64,000 bases of DNA from Streptococcus sanguinis SK49 (GTDB lineage: Bacteria > Bacillota > Bacilli > Lactobacillales > Streptococcaceae), in assembly GCF_000212815.1 (NCBI RefSeq), contig NZ_GL890985.1:891198-955197 (forward strand), in the 5' to 3' direction. The translations under genes were made by a program, and so were the position numbers. The number at the start of each line of letters is the position of its first letter. Within the stretch, counting starts at the first letter, position 1. The notes beneath the pieces were generated by a model. It saw only the letters and a program-made list of their open reading frames with translations. It ran no database searches and had not been told where the DNA came from. Below, piece by piece: positions 9,668 through 19,441 of this stretch.

Positions 9668-11186
9668 GCTGAAAATCTTACAGATTGGCTCAAGCGATTG
9701 GAGCAAGGAGCTTGCTATTCCGGACAATATGGCCTGGTATTATTTCTTTCCCAACTCCAATCTAGCTATCAAAAAGGTCATGGAGATGGATAAGATTGGC
9801 AAGTTTGATGCGATTCTGGTAGACGATTTGCGTCGGATTCCAGATTTGTTTATGATTGAGTCCAAGATTATCCCTTATACAGTTTTCTATGATCAGGAAC
9901 AGAAAACCCAGGAAGCGGATATTGAGTACTTCCTTAAGCGTCACTGTGCTCAGCCAACGGATATGAGCGATCGAGCTGACCTGCTCCGCAAGCTGTCTAA
10001 GGCTCTCTTTTCCGGCCAGTATGGAGATAAGATGACCCCGCTTGATATGGTGGTTAGCCCCGGATTTCGGGGCAAGATTTGCTACAATGGCTATGAAAAT
10101 CTAGAGCTGGAAGGTGACTTTGGTCAGGACTTTCAGTCAATCCTGTCTTGGAAATACAATATTATAGCCAACAAGTTCAATCCAGTTGAACTCTGGCTTG
10201 AATATGAAAAGTCAGGCAGCTGTGAGCTGCGGCTGCGCCTCTATAATATCCAAGAAGGTTCGACTGCAGACATCGCTCGCGAGACTGTTTTCGCAGAAGA
10301 GGACATGCGCGAATCCATGGTTCTGGACAATGACTTTACTTCCTATCTGGGAGTCAGTCTGGAGGCTAGAGGCGAGGGACGGATTCAGGTTGGCGCTCTG
10401 CACCAGCGTCTGACCCGCTTTGAGTTTGGTAAGTATGTTCTGGGTGGAAAGATTTTTCGTGATAGTCACCGTCAGGAGATTAATTACTTCTTTTATCCAG
10501 GAGATTTGAAGCCGCCTTTGGCTGTTTATTTCTCTGGTTACCGTCGGGCGGAAGGCTTTGAGGGCTTCGGAATGATGCGGAGTTTGGGCTGTCCTTTTCT
10601 CTTGTTTTCAGATCCGCGCGTGGATGGCGGTATGTTTTATCTGGGCAGCCAAGAGCTGGAGAGCAGTATTCATAAGATTATCCAAGAGCATTTGGACTTT
10701 CTGGGCTTTACCGAGCGGGATCTGATTCTATCGGGCATGTCGATGGGGACCTATGGTGCGGTTTATTACGGTTCGGAGTTTCGTCCGCGAGCTATTGTTT
10801 TGTCCAAGCCCTTGGGAAATCTAGGCACTATTGCCCAACGTGGTCGTTTACGCCTGCCTGAGGTCTTTCCGACAGCTCTAGATGTCCTTCACCGTCACAC
10901 GGGTGGCAAAGATCAGGAACATGTAGAGGAGTTGAATCAACGCTACTGGCGTAAGTTTGAGAAGGCTGATTTCAGTCGGACGACCTTTGGTATCGCCTAT
11001 ATGAAAGAAGAGGACTATGATCCGACGGCCTATGAGGACCTGGTAGCAGCTCTTCATCTGACTGAGGCTAAGCTGATTAGCAGAGGTGTCCCTGGACGCC
11101 ATAATGACGACTTAGCTGTGTCTGTGTCTTGGTTTATGAATTACTATCGAATGATATTGGAAAAGGAATTTGGGAGAAAGAAATGA
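9657..11186 (+). CDS. asp2: Accessory Sec system protein Asp2, GlcNAc O-acetyltransferase
   Basis: A 509-aa protein with a C-terminal serine-hydrolase domain. The start is the ATG at 9657 after AAGGAGG (9644-9650), not the upstream in-frame ATG at 9621. With this start the nucleophile motif GMSMG puts Ser at residue 362, Glu at 452 and His at 482. These are the positions of the catalytic triad I recall for S. gordonii Asp2, which O-acetylates GlcNAc on the adhesin and also supports export. It overlaps asp1 by 11 nt and ends in an ATGA overlap with asp3. Loss of any of the three residues would argue against acetylation; all are present. Confidence 0.93.
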   Translation: MQNKLKILQIGSSDWSKELAIPDNMAWYYFFPNSNLAIKKVMEMDKIGKFDAILVDDLRRIPDLFMIESKIIPYTVFYDQEQKTQEADIEYFLKRHCAQPTDMSDRADLLRKLSKALFSGQYGDKMTPLDMVVSPGFRGKICYNGYENLELEGDFGQDFQSILSWKYNIIANKFNPVELWLEYEKSGSCELRLRLYNIQEGSTADIARETVFAEEDMRESMVLDNDFTSYLGVSLEARGEGRIQVGALHQRLTRFEFGKYVLGGKIFRDSHRQEINYFFYPGDLKPPLAVYFSGYRRAEGFEGFGMMRSLGCPFLLFSDPRVDGGMFYLGSQELESSIHKIIQEHLDFLGFTERDLILSGMSMGTYGAVYYGSEFRPRAIVLSKPLGNLGTIAQRGRLRLPEVFPTALDVLHRHTGGKDQEHVEELNQRYWRKFEKADFSRTTFGIAYMKEEDYDPTAYEDLVAALHLTEAKLISRGVPGRHNDDLAVSVSWFMNYYRMILEKEFGRKK

Positions 11187-11662
11187 AGCTTCAAAAAAGA
11201 AAGGGCATATACTGGGAAGAGCTGAGAGGGGTTTCGGCAGCTGGTAAAATGACTGACTTTACCTATCTCTATGGCACTACCCTTATTATTCATTCCCCTT
11301 CACATGTATTTTTTGAAAATAAACTGATGGCCTCCGGCCAGACCATCCATGAATGGTCTTCCAAATGGAATTATCAGCGAGACCGGCAGGTGCCTGCTCT
11401 CCCCTTGCTCAAAAAGGGGGCTCGCTATTGCCTGTCTAGAGATATGACCACCTATCCTGAATCCAGCGTCTTTCTGAAAATCATCTTCTTTGACCGCTAT
11501 GAGAAAGAAATCAGCAATCAAGTGGAGCGCTCGGAGAGTATGATTTTTACCTACCCAAACGAAGCCTATAGCTATAAGGTTCAGCTGCTGAGTGCAGGAG
11601 TTGAGTCCTTAGAGTTTCATTGCCTAAACATTGACCAAATCATAGAGGAGTCTGATGATTAA
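11183..11662 (+). CDS. asp3: Accessory Sec system protein Asp3
   Basis: A 159-aa protein of the Asp3 family, a beta-rich carbohydrate-binding-like component of the Asp1-Asp2-Asp3 complex. The start is the ATG at 11183, which overlaps the asp2 stop as ATGA and is preceded by GGGAG. An upstream in-frame ATG at 11129 lies within asp2 and lacks a good ribosome site. The gene overlaps secA2 by 8 nt. Confidence 0.9.
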   Translation: MKLQKRKGIYWEELRGVSAAGKMTDFTYLYGTTLIIHSPSHVFFENKLMASGQTIHEWSSKWNYQRDRQVPALPLLKKGARYCLSRDMTTYPESSVFLKIIFFDRYEKEISNQVERSESMIFTYPNEAYSYKVQLLSAGVESLEFHCLNIDQIIEESDD

Positions 11663-14036
11663 AAATCATTTTCAAATTCAGCGCTTGAAGAAAATCTTAG
11701 CCAAAGTCAAGAGCTTTGAGTCAGAAATGGCAGGCTTGTCAGATGCTGAGCTGCGGAAGAAAACTCAGGAATTTAAGGAGAGACTGACCGCAGGTGAGAC
11801 TTTAGACGACTTACTGCCGGAGGCTTATGCTGTGGTGCGGGAAGCGGACAAGCGGGTGCTGGGCATGTTTCCCTACGATGTGCAGGTCATGGGGGCGATT
11901 GTTCTCCATGAGGGCAATGTCGCTGAGATGGCTACAGGGGAGGGCAAGACTCTGACGGCTACCATGCCGCTCTATCTTAATGCCTTATCTGGTCAAGGAG
12001 CTATGCTGGTGACCACCAATACCTATCTGGCTCTGCGGGACGCTCAGGAAATGGGGCAGGTCTATCGTTTTCTGGGGCTGACTATTGAGGCTGCAGTGGT
12101 AGCTGATGGGTCTGGAAATTTGACGCCCAAGCAGAAGCGGCTGATTTACCAAGCGGATATTGTCTATACGACCAATAGTGCCTTGGGCTTTGACTATCTG
12201 ATTGAAAATCTAGCAGAGAATAAGGATAGCCAATATCTTAGTCCTTTCAACTATGTCATCATAGACGAGATTGACTCCATCCTCTTAGACAGCGCTCAGG
12301 TACCTTTGGTTATCTCTGGTGCTCCTCGGGTTCAGTCAAACTTCTATGGTATCATGGATACCTTCATTACGACTTTGAAAGAAGAAGAGGATTATCACTA
12401 CGATGACGAGAAAAATGAAGTCTGGCTGACATCCAAAGGTATTCTGGCAGCAGAGTCTTTTCTTGACTTGGAGCATCTTTTTTCTAAGGAAAATCAAGAG
12501 TTGGTCCGCCATCTCAATCTAGCCTTGCGGGCCCACAAGCTCTACAAGAAGGACAAGGATTATGTTGTCCGCCAGGGTGACAAAGAGGCAGAAGTCGTAC
12601 TTTTGGACCGCTCAACGGGCCGTCTGCTGGAAATGACTCGGCTTCAGGGAGGCCAGCACCAGGCTATTGAGGCCAAGGAGCATGTCAAGCTGACGGAGGA
12701 AACGCGGGCCATGGCTTCCATCACCTATCAGAATCTTTTCCGGCTCTTTCGGAAAATCTCTGGTATGACCGGGACCGGCAAGGTGGTGGAGAGCGAGTTT
12801 ATGGAGACTTACTCCATGTCTGTCATCAAGATCCCGACCAACCAGCCAGTTATTCGGCGGGATTTACCAGACCAGCTTTACCAGACCCTGCCAGAAAAAG
12901 TCTTTGCTTCATTGGACGAGGTCAAGCACTACCATGCCCAAGGCAATCCGCTCTTGATTTTCACCGGTTCAGTAGAGATGTCAGAGATTTACTCTTCTCT
13001 ACTGCTGAGAGAAGGCATCGCCCACAATCTGCTCAATGCCAACAATGCGGCGCGTGAGGCGCAGATCATCGCTGAGTCTGGACAGAAAGGTGCGGTGACG
13101 GTGGCTACATCCATGGCCGGCCGCGGTACGGATATAAAGTTGGGACCGGGTGTCGCTGATTTGGGTGGTCTCGTGGTGATTGGCACTGAGCGGATGGAGA
13201 ACCAGCGGATTGACCTACAGATTCGTGGCCGTTCAGGCCGCCAAGGTGATCCGGGAATTAGTAAGTTTTTCATCTCGCTAGAGGATGATCTGCTCAGGAA
13301 GTGGGGACCAGACTGGCTCAAGAAGTTCTACAAGGACTACTCAACCGAAGAAGTTCAGCAGCATCCAGTCCAGCTGGGACAGCGCCGCTTTAGACGCTTA
13401 GTGGCTAAGGCTCAGAGAGCTAGCGAAAGCAGCGCCAAGATGTCCCGTCGGATGACGCTGGAATATGCCCAGTGTATGAAGATTCAGCGGGAGATTACCT
13501 ATGCTGAGCGCAATCGCTTGATTCAAGCTGAGGAGCGGATCGATGAAGAAATCAGCCGTGTCCTCAGTCAGGTCATTCATCAGGCAGCCTATGAGCAGTC
13601 CTATGAGTCACGGGCTGACCTCTATCGCTTTATCTTAGACCATTTCAGCTATCATGCTGAGCGTATTCCTTATGATTTCGATATTTATTCGCCGGAGAAA
13701 ATTGCAGAGCTCTTGCAGGATATTGCCGAGCAGGAATTGCAGGCAAAGAAAGCCTATCTCAAGTCTGACAAGCTCTTTACCCATTTTCAGCGGGTGTCCG
13801 TTCTCAAGGCTATTGATGAGAACTGGGTCGAGCAGGTGGACTATCTGCAGCAACTCAAGACGGCCTTAAGCGGTCAGCATTTCTCTATGAAAAATCCTCT
13901 GGTAGAATATTATCAAGAGGCTTACGATGGCTTTGAATATATGAAGGAGCGCATGAAGCAGCAGATTGTCAAGAATCTTTTGATGAGTGAATTGGCACTC
14001 AATCCCAAAGGAGAAGTCATTATGTACTTCCCGTAA
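11655..14036 (+). CDS. secA2: Accessory Sec ATPase SecA2
   Basis: A 793-aa SecA paralogue that drives ATP-dependent export of the SRR adhesin through SecY2. It shows the DEAD-like motor with Walker A ATGEGKT near residue 96, a DEID Walker B, and the helicase-type motifs [11 protein letters not shown] and GRSGRQGD in the second nucleotide-binding fold. It is shorter than housekeeping SecA (about 840 aa) and lacks the C-terminal zinc-binding Cys cluster; the C-terminus ends at a plain KGEVIMYFP. The ATG follows GAGGAG and overlaps asp3. gtfA follows after 12 nt. Confidence 0.95.
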   Translation: MIKNHFQIQRLKKILAKVKSFESEMAGLSDAELRKKTQEFKERLTAGETLDDLLPEAYAVVREADKRVLGMFPYDVQVMGAIVLHEGNVAEMATGEGKTLTATMPLYLNALSGQGAMLVTTNTYLALRDAQEMGQVYRFLGLTIEAAVVADGSGNLTPKQKRLIYQADIVYTTNSALGFDYLIENLAENKDSQYLSPFNYVIIDEIDSILLDSAQVPLVISGAPRVQSNFYGIMDTFITTLKEEEDYHYDDEKNEVWLTSKGILAAESFLDLEHLFSKENQELVRHLNLALRAHKLYKKDKDYVVRQGDKEAEVVLLDRSTGRLLEMTRLQGGQHQAIEAKEHVKLTEETRAMASITYQNLFRLFRKISGMTGTGKVVESEFMETYSMSVIKIPTNQPVIRRDLPDQLYQTLPEKVFASLDEVKHYHAQGNPLLIFTGSVEMSEIYSSLLLREGIAHNLLNANNAAREAQIIAESGQKGAVTVATSMAGRGTDIKLGPGVADLGGLVVIGTERMENQRIDLQIRGRSGRQGDPGISKFFISLEDDLLRKWGPDWLKKFYKDYSTEEVQQHPVQLGQRRFRRLVAKAQRASESSAKMSRRMTLEYAQCMKIQREITYAERNRLIQAEERIDEEISRVLSQVIHQAAYEQSYESRADLYRFILDHFSYHAERIPYDFDIYSPEKIAELLQDIAEQELQAKKAYLKSDKLFTHFQRVSVLKAIDENWVEQVDYLQQLKTALSGQHFSMKNPLVEYYQEAYDGFEYMKERMKQQIVKNLLMSELALNPKGEVIMYFP

Positions 14037-14048
14037 GACGAGGAGAAT

Positions 14049-15569
14049 ATGACAGTATATAACATCAACTTAGGCATCGGCTGGGCCAGCAGCGGTGTGG
14101 AATACGCCCAAGCTTATCGGGCCCAGCTTCTGCGCAGAATCCAGCAGCCGGCTAAGTTTATCTTTATGGATATGATTTTAGCGGATAATATCCAGCATCT
14201 GACGGAAAATATTGGTTTTCTGGATGAGGAAGTTATCTGGCTTTATAACTATTTTACTGATATCAAGATTGCACCGACGACGGTGACGCTGGATCAGGTG
14301 TTGGCTCAAGTCGCAGGTCAGCCGGAACGCTCGGAGAGAGAGGGCAAGATTGTCCGTTATTTCTATCCGCAGGATGATCAGTTTATCACTTGCTATCTGC
14401 GGCAGGAAGACCAAGACTTTGTGGAGCATGTGGAGTATGTCTCGCGGGGGAGATTGATTCGCAAGGATTATTTCTCCTATGTCCGCTATGCCAGTGAATA
14501 CTTCGCACCCCACAATGATGCTGCAACCCTCTACCAGCGCCGTTTCTACCATGAAGACGGCAGTGTGGCCTATGACATGCTGATAGAGGATGGTCAGGAA
14601 GAGCTCTATTGCTTTCCAGATCGGATTTTCTATTCCAAGGCTGAGCTAGTTCGTTATTTTCTTCAGAGCTTGGAGTTAAAATCTGATGATGTGGTTATCT
14701 TGGATAGGGAGACTGGGATTGGTCAGGTTGTCTTTGAGGAGAGTCAGAAGGCTAAGCTGGGAGTAGTGGTCCATGCAGAGCATTTTAGTGAAAATGCCAG
14801 CAGTGACGACTACATTCTCTGGAACAATTTCTATGACTACCAGTTTACTAATGCAGACAAGGTGGACTTTTTCATCGTGGCAACAGAGGCTCAGAAAACG
14901 ATTCTAGAGCAGCAGTTCCAGCATTACTTGGATAAGCAGCCCAAAATTGTCACCATACCGGTTGGGAGTCTAGACCAGCTAACTTATCCCAAAGAGCCTC
15001 GCAAGCCTTTCTCCATGATTACGGCTTCGCGACTTGCTACAGAAAAGCATATTGATTGGCTAGTGGCAGCGACTGTCCAAGCACAAGCCCAGCTGCCTGA
15101 GCTGACTCTGGATATTTACGGTAAGGGGGGCGAAGAGGAGAAGCTGCGCCGCAGGATTGAGGAAGCAGGAGCTCAGGACTACATTCGGCTTAAAGGGCAT
15201 GCAGATTTGAGTCAGATTTATGCAGGCTATGAGCTTTATCTGACGGCTTCAACCAGCGAAGGCTTTGGTTTGACTCTTATGGAAGCGGTCGGATCAGGTC
15301 TGCCCCTCATTGGCTTTGATGTCCGCTATGGCAATCAGACTTTTATCGATGATAGCAAAAATGGTTATCTGATACCGGTCAGTTCCAATCAGGTCGAGGA
15401 TCAGATTATTGCTGCTTTTGTGGAGAAAATAATAGCTCTCTTTAGCCAAGGACGCCAGCAGGAGATGAGCCAACACTCTTATCAAGTGGCCGAGAATTAT
15501 TTGACCAGCCGAGTTGAAGCGGCTTGGTCCCAGCTTTTAAAGGAGGTCAGAGATGATTCAGCTCTTTGA
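14049..15569 (+). CDS. gtfA: O-GlcNAc transferase catalytic subunit GtfA
   Basis: A 506-aa GT4-family, GT-B fold enzyme that adds the first GlcNAc from UDP-GlcNAc to Ser/Thr of the SRR adhesin. It works as a complex with GtfB. The C-terminal half has the retaining-enzyme EX7E motif (SEGFGLTLMEAVGSGLP, about residues 401-417) and a K(P)FSMITASRLATEKHIDW segment typical of the donor site. The N-terminal half contains the long beta-rich DUF1975 extension that binds acceptor and partner. It overlaps gtfB by 17 nt. Confidence 0.93.
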   Translation: MTVYNINLGIGWASSGVEYAQAYRAQLLRRIQQPAKFIFMDMILADNIQHLTENIGFLDEEVIWLYNYFTDIKIAPTTVTLDQVLAQVAGQPERSEREGKIVRYFYPQDDQFITCYLRQEDQDFVEHVEYVSRGRLIRKDYFSYVRYASEYFAPHNDAATLYQRRFYHEDGSVAYDMLIEDGQEELYCFPDRIFYSKAELVRYFLQSLELKSDDVVILDRETGIGQVVFEESQKAKLGVVVHAEHFSENASSDDYILWNNFYDYQFTNADKVDFFIVATEAQKTILEQQFQHYLDKQPKIVTIPVGSLDQLTYPKEPRKPFSMITASRLATEKHIDWLVAATVQAQAQLPELTLDIYGKGGEEEKLRRRIEEAGAQDYIRLKGHADLSQIYAGYELYLTASTSEGFGLTLMEAVGSGLPLIGFDVRYGNQTFIDDSKNGYLIPVSSNQVEDQIIAAFVEKIIALFSQGRQQEMSQHSYQVAENYLTSRVEAAWSQLLKEVRDDSAL

Positions 15570-16905
15570 TTATTACAATCAGGAAACCCAGGATCTGCAT
15601 GATTCCCTCCTTGCAGCTGGCTATGACTGTCCGACCATTGTCATTGAGGCCAATGGCTTTCTGCCGGACGACATGATCTCCCCCTATACTTACTTTCTGG
15701 GGGATGAAGAGGGAGCAGACCACCCGCTCTTTTTCAATCAAGTGCCGGTGCCACCTTTCTGGGAAATCACAGGCGACCACCAGTCAGCGCGTGTCAGTGA
15801 CATGGGGGAAGAAAGGGCACGGATTCACTATGCAAGTCAGGCCAAGGGCCGGCTGGTCAAACAGGTGGATTGGCTGGATAAAAAAGGCCAGCTGCGACTG
15901 AGTGAACGCTATAATAAGCAAGGCCGCTGCTTTGCGAAAACAGCCTATAAATCAGGCCAGGAGGCTTTCAACACAACCTATTACAGCACTGATGGTCAGG
16001 AGCGTATCGTGGAAAATCACGCCACCGGTGACATCATCCTGACTCTAGACCAAGAGCCCTTGCGGATTTTTAAAAGCCGAGTGGATTTTATCTGTTTCTT
16101 TTTAGAGCGGCTAGACTTGGACTTGGATCACATTCTCTTTAATTCGCTGGCTTATTCTTTCCTAGTTTCCCACAGCTTGACAGGGCGTGCTGGGCAGGAT
16201 ATTCTCTTTTGGCAGGAACCTCTGTATGATGAGCTTCCGGGCAATATGCAGCTGATTCTGGAAAATAGCCAGCTGCGGGCGCAGACCATTGTCATTCCAG
16301 ATCTGGCGACTTATGAAAAGGCCAAGAGTCTGGCTACAGCTGACCAGCAGCAGAAGTTTCTGCATCTGGGCTATCATTATGATTTCAAGCGGGATAACTA
16401 CCTACGAAAAGATGCTTTAATTCTTACCCATTCGGATCAGATTGAAGGCTTAGAGACCTTGGTTCAGTCCCTGCCACAGCTAGTCTTTCGCATTGCAGCA
16501 CTTACGGAAATGTCACCTAAACTCTTGTCTATGCTGTCCTATAAAAATGTCGTCCTTTATCAAAATGCCAGTCTCAAGCAGATCGAGCAGCTCTACTTGG
16601 AATCGGACATTTATCTGGACATCAATCACGGAGGTCAGGTCCTGCAGGCAGTTCGCAAGGCTTTTGAGAACAATCTCTTGATTCTAGGCTTTGAGCAGAC
16701 CCTGCATGACAGGCACTACATTGCTCAACAGCATATTTTCGACAGCAGCCAGCCAGCTCAACTGGCATCAACTTTGGAAGAAGCCTTATCTGGTGTTGAG
16801 CAGATGCGGTCAGCCTTGCAAGCTCAAGGCCAGCATGCCAACGATGTACCCGTCAGTCTTTATCAGGAGACTCTCCAAAGCTTATTAGGAGGTCAGCATG
16901 GCTAA
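15553..16905 (+). CDS. gtfB: O-GlcNAc transferase co-activator GtfB
   Basis: A 450-aa partner of GtfA, needed for stability and acceptor recognition; in the family it lacks its own transferase activity. The ATG at 15553 has AAGGAGG just upstream inside gtfA. The C-terminal region from about residue 288 carries YLDINHG near 355. It is clearly similar to the two modules that follow the GT8 domains of the three-domain glycosyltransferase at 2577-5801. It overlaps asp4 by 8 nt. Confidence 0.92.
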   Translation: MIQLFDYYNQETQDLHDSLLAAGYDCPTIVIEANGFLPDDMISPYTYFLGDEEGADHPLFFNQVPVPPFWEITGDHQSARVSDMGEERARIHYASQAKGRLVKQVDWLDKKGQLRLSERYNKQGRCFAKTAYKSGQEAFNTTYYSTDGQERIVENHATGDIILTLDQEPLRIFKSRVDFICFFLERLDLDLDHILFNSLAYSFLVSHSLTGRAGQDILFWQEPLYDELPGNMQLILENSQLRAQTIVIPDLATYEKAKSLATADQQQKFLHLGYHYDFKRDNYLRKDALILTHSDQIEGLETLVQSLPQLVFRIAALTEMSPKLLSMLSYKNVVLYQNASLKQIEQLYLESDIYLDINHGGQVLQAVRKAFENNLLILGFEQTLHDRHYIAQQHIFDSSQPAQLASTLEEALSGVEQMRSALQAQGQHANDVPVSLYQETLQSLLGGQHG

Positions 16906-17080
16906 AAAAGATTTATTTCATAAGGATATTGAGGGGCGGTTAGATGAGATCAAGCATGGTAGACCCAAGAAAGAAAAGGCCAGTCTGGGAGAAAATCTTA
17001 ACAAGATTTTTGTCATCGCTTTGGGCTTGATGATCTTGATTGGCTTGATTTTTACATTGATTGGAGCCTTGAGGAAATAA
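16898..17080 (+). CDS. asp4: Accessory Sec small membrane protein Asp4
   Basis: A 60-residue protein with a charged N-terminus rich in Lys and one transmembrane helix at about residues 35-57, the layout of Asp4 (SecE-like in size and topology). AGGAGG precedes the ATG and the gene overlaps the gtfB stop. Asp4 and Asp5 are required for adhesin export in S. gordonii. Confidence 0.88.
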   Translation: MAKKDLFHKDIEGRLDEIKHGRPKKEKASLGENLNKIFVIALGLMILIGLIFTLIGALRK

Positions 17081-17081
17081 A

Positions 17082-17303
17082 ATGCAAACAATATTGATTA
17101 CACTTACCATTGTAGCAGCTCTTGTCTTGATTTTGCTGGTTAGTCTTCTTCCCAGAGAAAACCAGCAATTTTACAGAGACACCAATATATCAATCGGCAA
17201 GTCAGGCTACTGGGAAACCCATCTCGCAAAGAAAATCCTAGTTCTTTTGGCAAGCCTTGCCTTGATTATTCTCATGATTTTCTTTATGATTCAATCCCTC
17301 TAG
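17082..17303 (+). CDS. asp5: Accessory Sec small membrane protein Asp5 (SecG-like)
   Basis: A 73-residue protein with two transmembrane helices (about 3-23 and 49-71) separated by a polar loop, resembling SecG. It starts one base after the asp4 stop. It is the last gene of the accessory Sec unit and is followed by a terminator at 17348. Confidence 0.86.
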   Translation: MQTILITLTIVAALVLILLVSLLPRENQQFYRDTNISIGKSGYWETHLAKKILVLLASLALIILMIFFMIQSL

Positions 17304-17347
17304 CATCTGTTTAGGAAGTTACTCAGACGACTGCTAAATAAGAAAGA

Positions 17348-17378
17348 CCCTCTATTGCAGACAATAGAGGGAATTTTT
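17348..17378 (+). terminator. Terminator of the accessory Sec operon
   Basis: A perfect 10-bp stem (17348-17357 with 17362-17371), a 4-nt loop and a T-run close the glycosylation/secretion operon. Confidence 0.92.
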
Positions 17379-17476
17379 ATAAGCAAATTTTGTATGTAAA
17401 GGTTTTAATTTCTGAAATCACCTTGATATTTTTCTGAAAAGGAGTAAACTGGATATACAAGTGATGGAGGTTTGGT

Positions 17477-17857
17477 ATGAAATTATACGTTCAGTTGATG
17501 ATTATTTTTATGATTTCCCTCGTTGGAGAAGGGATTTCAAGTGTTTTCCATCTGCCAGTTCCGGGCAGTATCATAGGTTTAGTCTTGCTGTTTTTGGCTC
17601 TGCAGTTTAAGCTCCTGCGCCTACGTCATATCAGTATGGTTGGCAATTTTCTTTTAGCAAATATGACCATCCTTTTTCTGCCTCCAGCAGTTGGTATCAT
17701 GGATAAATTTCAGGTCATCGCGCCTTATCTGCTGCCGATTATTTTGATTGTTTTAGGAGCGATTGTGCTTAATGTCTGCGTGATTGCAGTTGTGGTGCAG
17801 CTGATTAAGACTCGTTTTGAAGGAGATTATGAGGAAGGAGACGCCAGCAATGTCTGA
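17477..17857 (+). CDS. lrgA: LrgA holin-like membrane protein
   Basis: A 126-aa protein with four predicted transmembrane segments and the family core PVPGSIIGLVLLFLALQ near residue 28. LrgA/CidA proteins are holin-like and modulate autolysis and, in S. mutans, pyruvate uptake with LrgB. GGAGG precedes the ATG. It overlaps lrgB by 8 nt. No lytSR two-component genes are in the window, so regulation by LytR is possible only in trans. Confidence 0.9.
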   Translation: MKLYVQLMIIFMISLVGEGISSVFHLPVPGSIIGLVLLFLALQFKLLRLRHISMVGNFLLANMTILFLPPAVGIMDKFQVIAPYLLPIILIVLGAIVLNVCVIAVVVQLIKTRFEGDYEEGDASNV

Positions 17858-18545
17858 TTTATGGAGCAACCCTCTCTTTGGCCTTGCCTTATCTATCTTG
17901 GCCTATCTTTGTGGCCTATTGATTTTTCGAAGATTTCCTCATCCCTTGACAACTCCTTTGCTGATTGCAGCAGTTTTGGTCATTGCTTTTTTAAAATTAA
18001 CCGGTATTTCCTACAAGGATTACTATGTCGGTGGCTCCTATTTAAACAACCTGATTGTGCCATCTACGGTTGCTTTGGGGATTCCGCTTTACAAGACTTT
18101 TCATTTGATGAAGCACCATGCACGCAGTATTTTGATTGGGACCTTTGCGGCGGTTGTAGTCAATACCAGCTTCACTGCTCTGCTGGCTAAGTTTTTCGGA
18201 ATGGACTTCTTTCTGGCTGTTTCTCTTTTTCCGAAATCAGTCACAACGGCCATGGCTGTCGGTATCACAGACAAGCTGCAAGGTCTTGCTACAGTGACAT
18301 TAGTGGTGGTGGTTGCGACGGGCATTCTGACCAGTGTCTTAGGACCAACGCTTCTTAAGCTTTTAAAAATCACAGACCCGGTAGCTATCGGTCTAGCTTT
18401 AGGGGGAACCGGCCATGCGGTAGGAACGGGAACCGCCTTTAAATACGGCCAGGTCGCAGGAGCTATGGCAGGACTTGCGATTGGCGTGACCGGCCTCATG
18501 TACGTTCTGGTCAGTCCTATCGTGGCAGCGATTATTCTGAAGTAA
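17850..18545 (+). CDS. lrgB: LrgB membrane protein
   Basis: A 231-aa polytopic protein of the LrgB/CidB family, partner of LrgA. The ATG at 17850 has GAAGGAG (17834-17840) upstream; an earlier in-frame ATG at 17817 lies inside lrgA without a better ribosome site. Family landmarks are FPKSVTTAMAVGI (near residue 130) and the Gly-rich GTGHAVGTGTAFKYG (near 189). A shared bidirectional terminator follows. Confidence 0.9.
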   Translation: MSDLWSNPLFGLALSILAYLCGLLIFRRFPHPLTTPLLIAAVLVIAFLKLTGISYKDYYVGGSYLNNLIVPSTVALGIPLYKTFHLMKHHARSILIGTFAAVVVNTSFTALLAKFFGMDFFLAVSLFPKSVTTAMAVGITDKLQGLATVTLVVVVATGILTSVLGPTLLKLLKITDPVAIGLALGGTGHAVGTGTAFKYGQVAGAMAGLAIGVTGLMYVLVSPIVAAIILK

Positions 18546-18550
18546 AAATA

Positions 18551-18585
18551 AACAAGGTTGAAACAAAACGTTTCAACCTTGTTTT
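18551..18585. terminator. Bidirectional terminator between lrgB and the ABC permease
   Basis: A perfect 14-bp inverted repeat (18551-18564 with 18570-18583) around AAAAC, with A-rich and T-rich flanks, sits between convergent genes and can terminate both. Confidence 0.88.
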
Positions 18586-18587
18586 GA

Positions 18588-19427
18588 CTATTGCAGATTT
18601 AGTTTGTTTTTTATGATGGCATAGATTGTAAAATAGAAATCGAAAATTTTGACCAGTTCAAAGACGATTCGGATAACCAGTGAAAAATCCAGTACCTGGC
18701 TAAGATTTGTATAGAAGTTATCATAACTATAATCATACAGATTTAGGAAGTTTGTTGCGGAATATGGAGTAGGCAGGAATATGGATAAGACCGTCAAAAC
18801 AGTCCAAATCAAAAATCCAAAGAGTACAGCCATCATAATCCGATTTTTCTTAAAGAGCTGCCCAATAGATATGACCAAATAAAAGAAGAGAATGCCAGAG
18901 ATAATTTGTAAAAGATTAAGGAATCCATATTTGATAAGCCAGATCCAGATATCTGGTATGTAACTAAGGTAACTAAACAGTTCTCCTAAGGAATGACCCG
19001 CGATAGGTAGGGCGATTCCAAAAATTAGGAGACTGCCAACAAACATGGTTAGTGTACACAAGAGACTCCATAAAATTGCTGAGAGGAGCTTGGATAGGAG
19101 AATCTGATGTGGTGTGACCGGAAGAGTCCAAGTCAGATAGCCTTCACGTCCAAATACATTTTTATAAAAACGCCGGATAATAATGATAGTATTAGACAGA
19201 AAGACAGCGCAGGCTGCTGAAAATATCAGTAAGAAGAGCAAGTAGAAAAAAACTAGAAATCCTAAAGTAGACGATGGATAATCACTCAGAAAATTCAGCT
19301 GTTCAGGTTTCAGAACACTGCCGGCAAATATCCCCATGACAATCGAGAGACTTAAGAAGATTGCAAAAGTGATACAGTACCATTTGTAATTAGACTTAAA
19401 ATCGTATTTAAATAATTTTCCAAACAT
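18588..19427 (-). CDS. ABC transporter permease (ABC-2 type)
   Basis: A 279-aa membrane protein with about six transmembrane helices and the N-terminus MFGKLFKYDFKSNYKWY, typical of streptococcal ABC-2 permeases. It lies 14 nt downstream of the ATPase gene and forms a two-gene exporter with it. Substrate is unknown; relatives act in antimicrobial-peptide or envelope-stress response. Confidence 0.8.
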   Translation of the reverse strand: MFGKLFKYDFKSNYKWYCITFAIFLSLSIVMGIFAGSVLKPEQLNFLSDYPSSTLGFLVFFYLLFLLIFSAACAVFLSNTIIIIRRFYKNVFGREGYLTWTLPVTPHQILLSKLLSAILWSLLCTLTMFVGSLLIFGIALPIAGHSLGELFSYLSYIPDIWIWLIKYGFLNLLQIISGILFFYLVISIGQLFKKNRIMMAVLFGFLIWTVLTVLSIFLPTPYSATNFLNLYDYSYDNFYTNLSQVLDFSLVIRIVFELVKIFDFYFTIYAIIKNKLNLQ

Positions 19428-19441
19428 ATAGTGAAGTCCTC

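Noticed and set aside
17395..17408. Possible cre site upstream of lrgA (TGTAAAGGTTTTAA)
   Set aside because: The central CG required in cre is GG and the final C is missing; the match is too weak, although lrgAB is CcpA-controlled in other streptococci.
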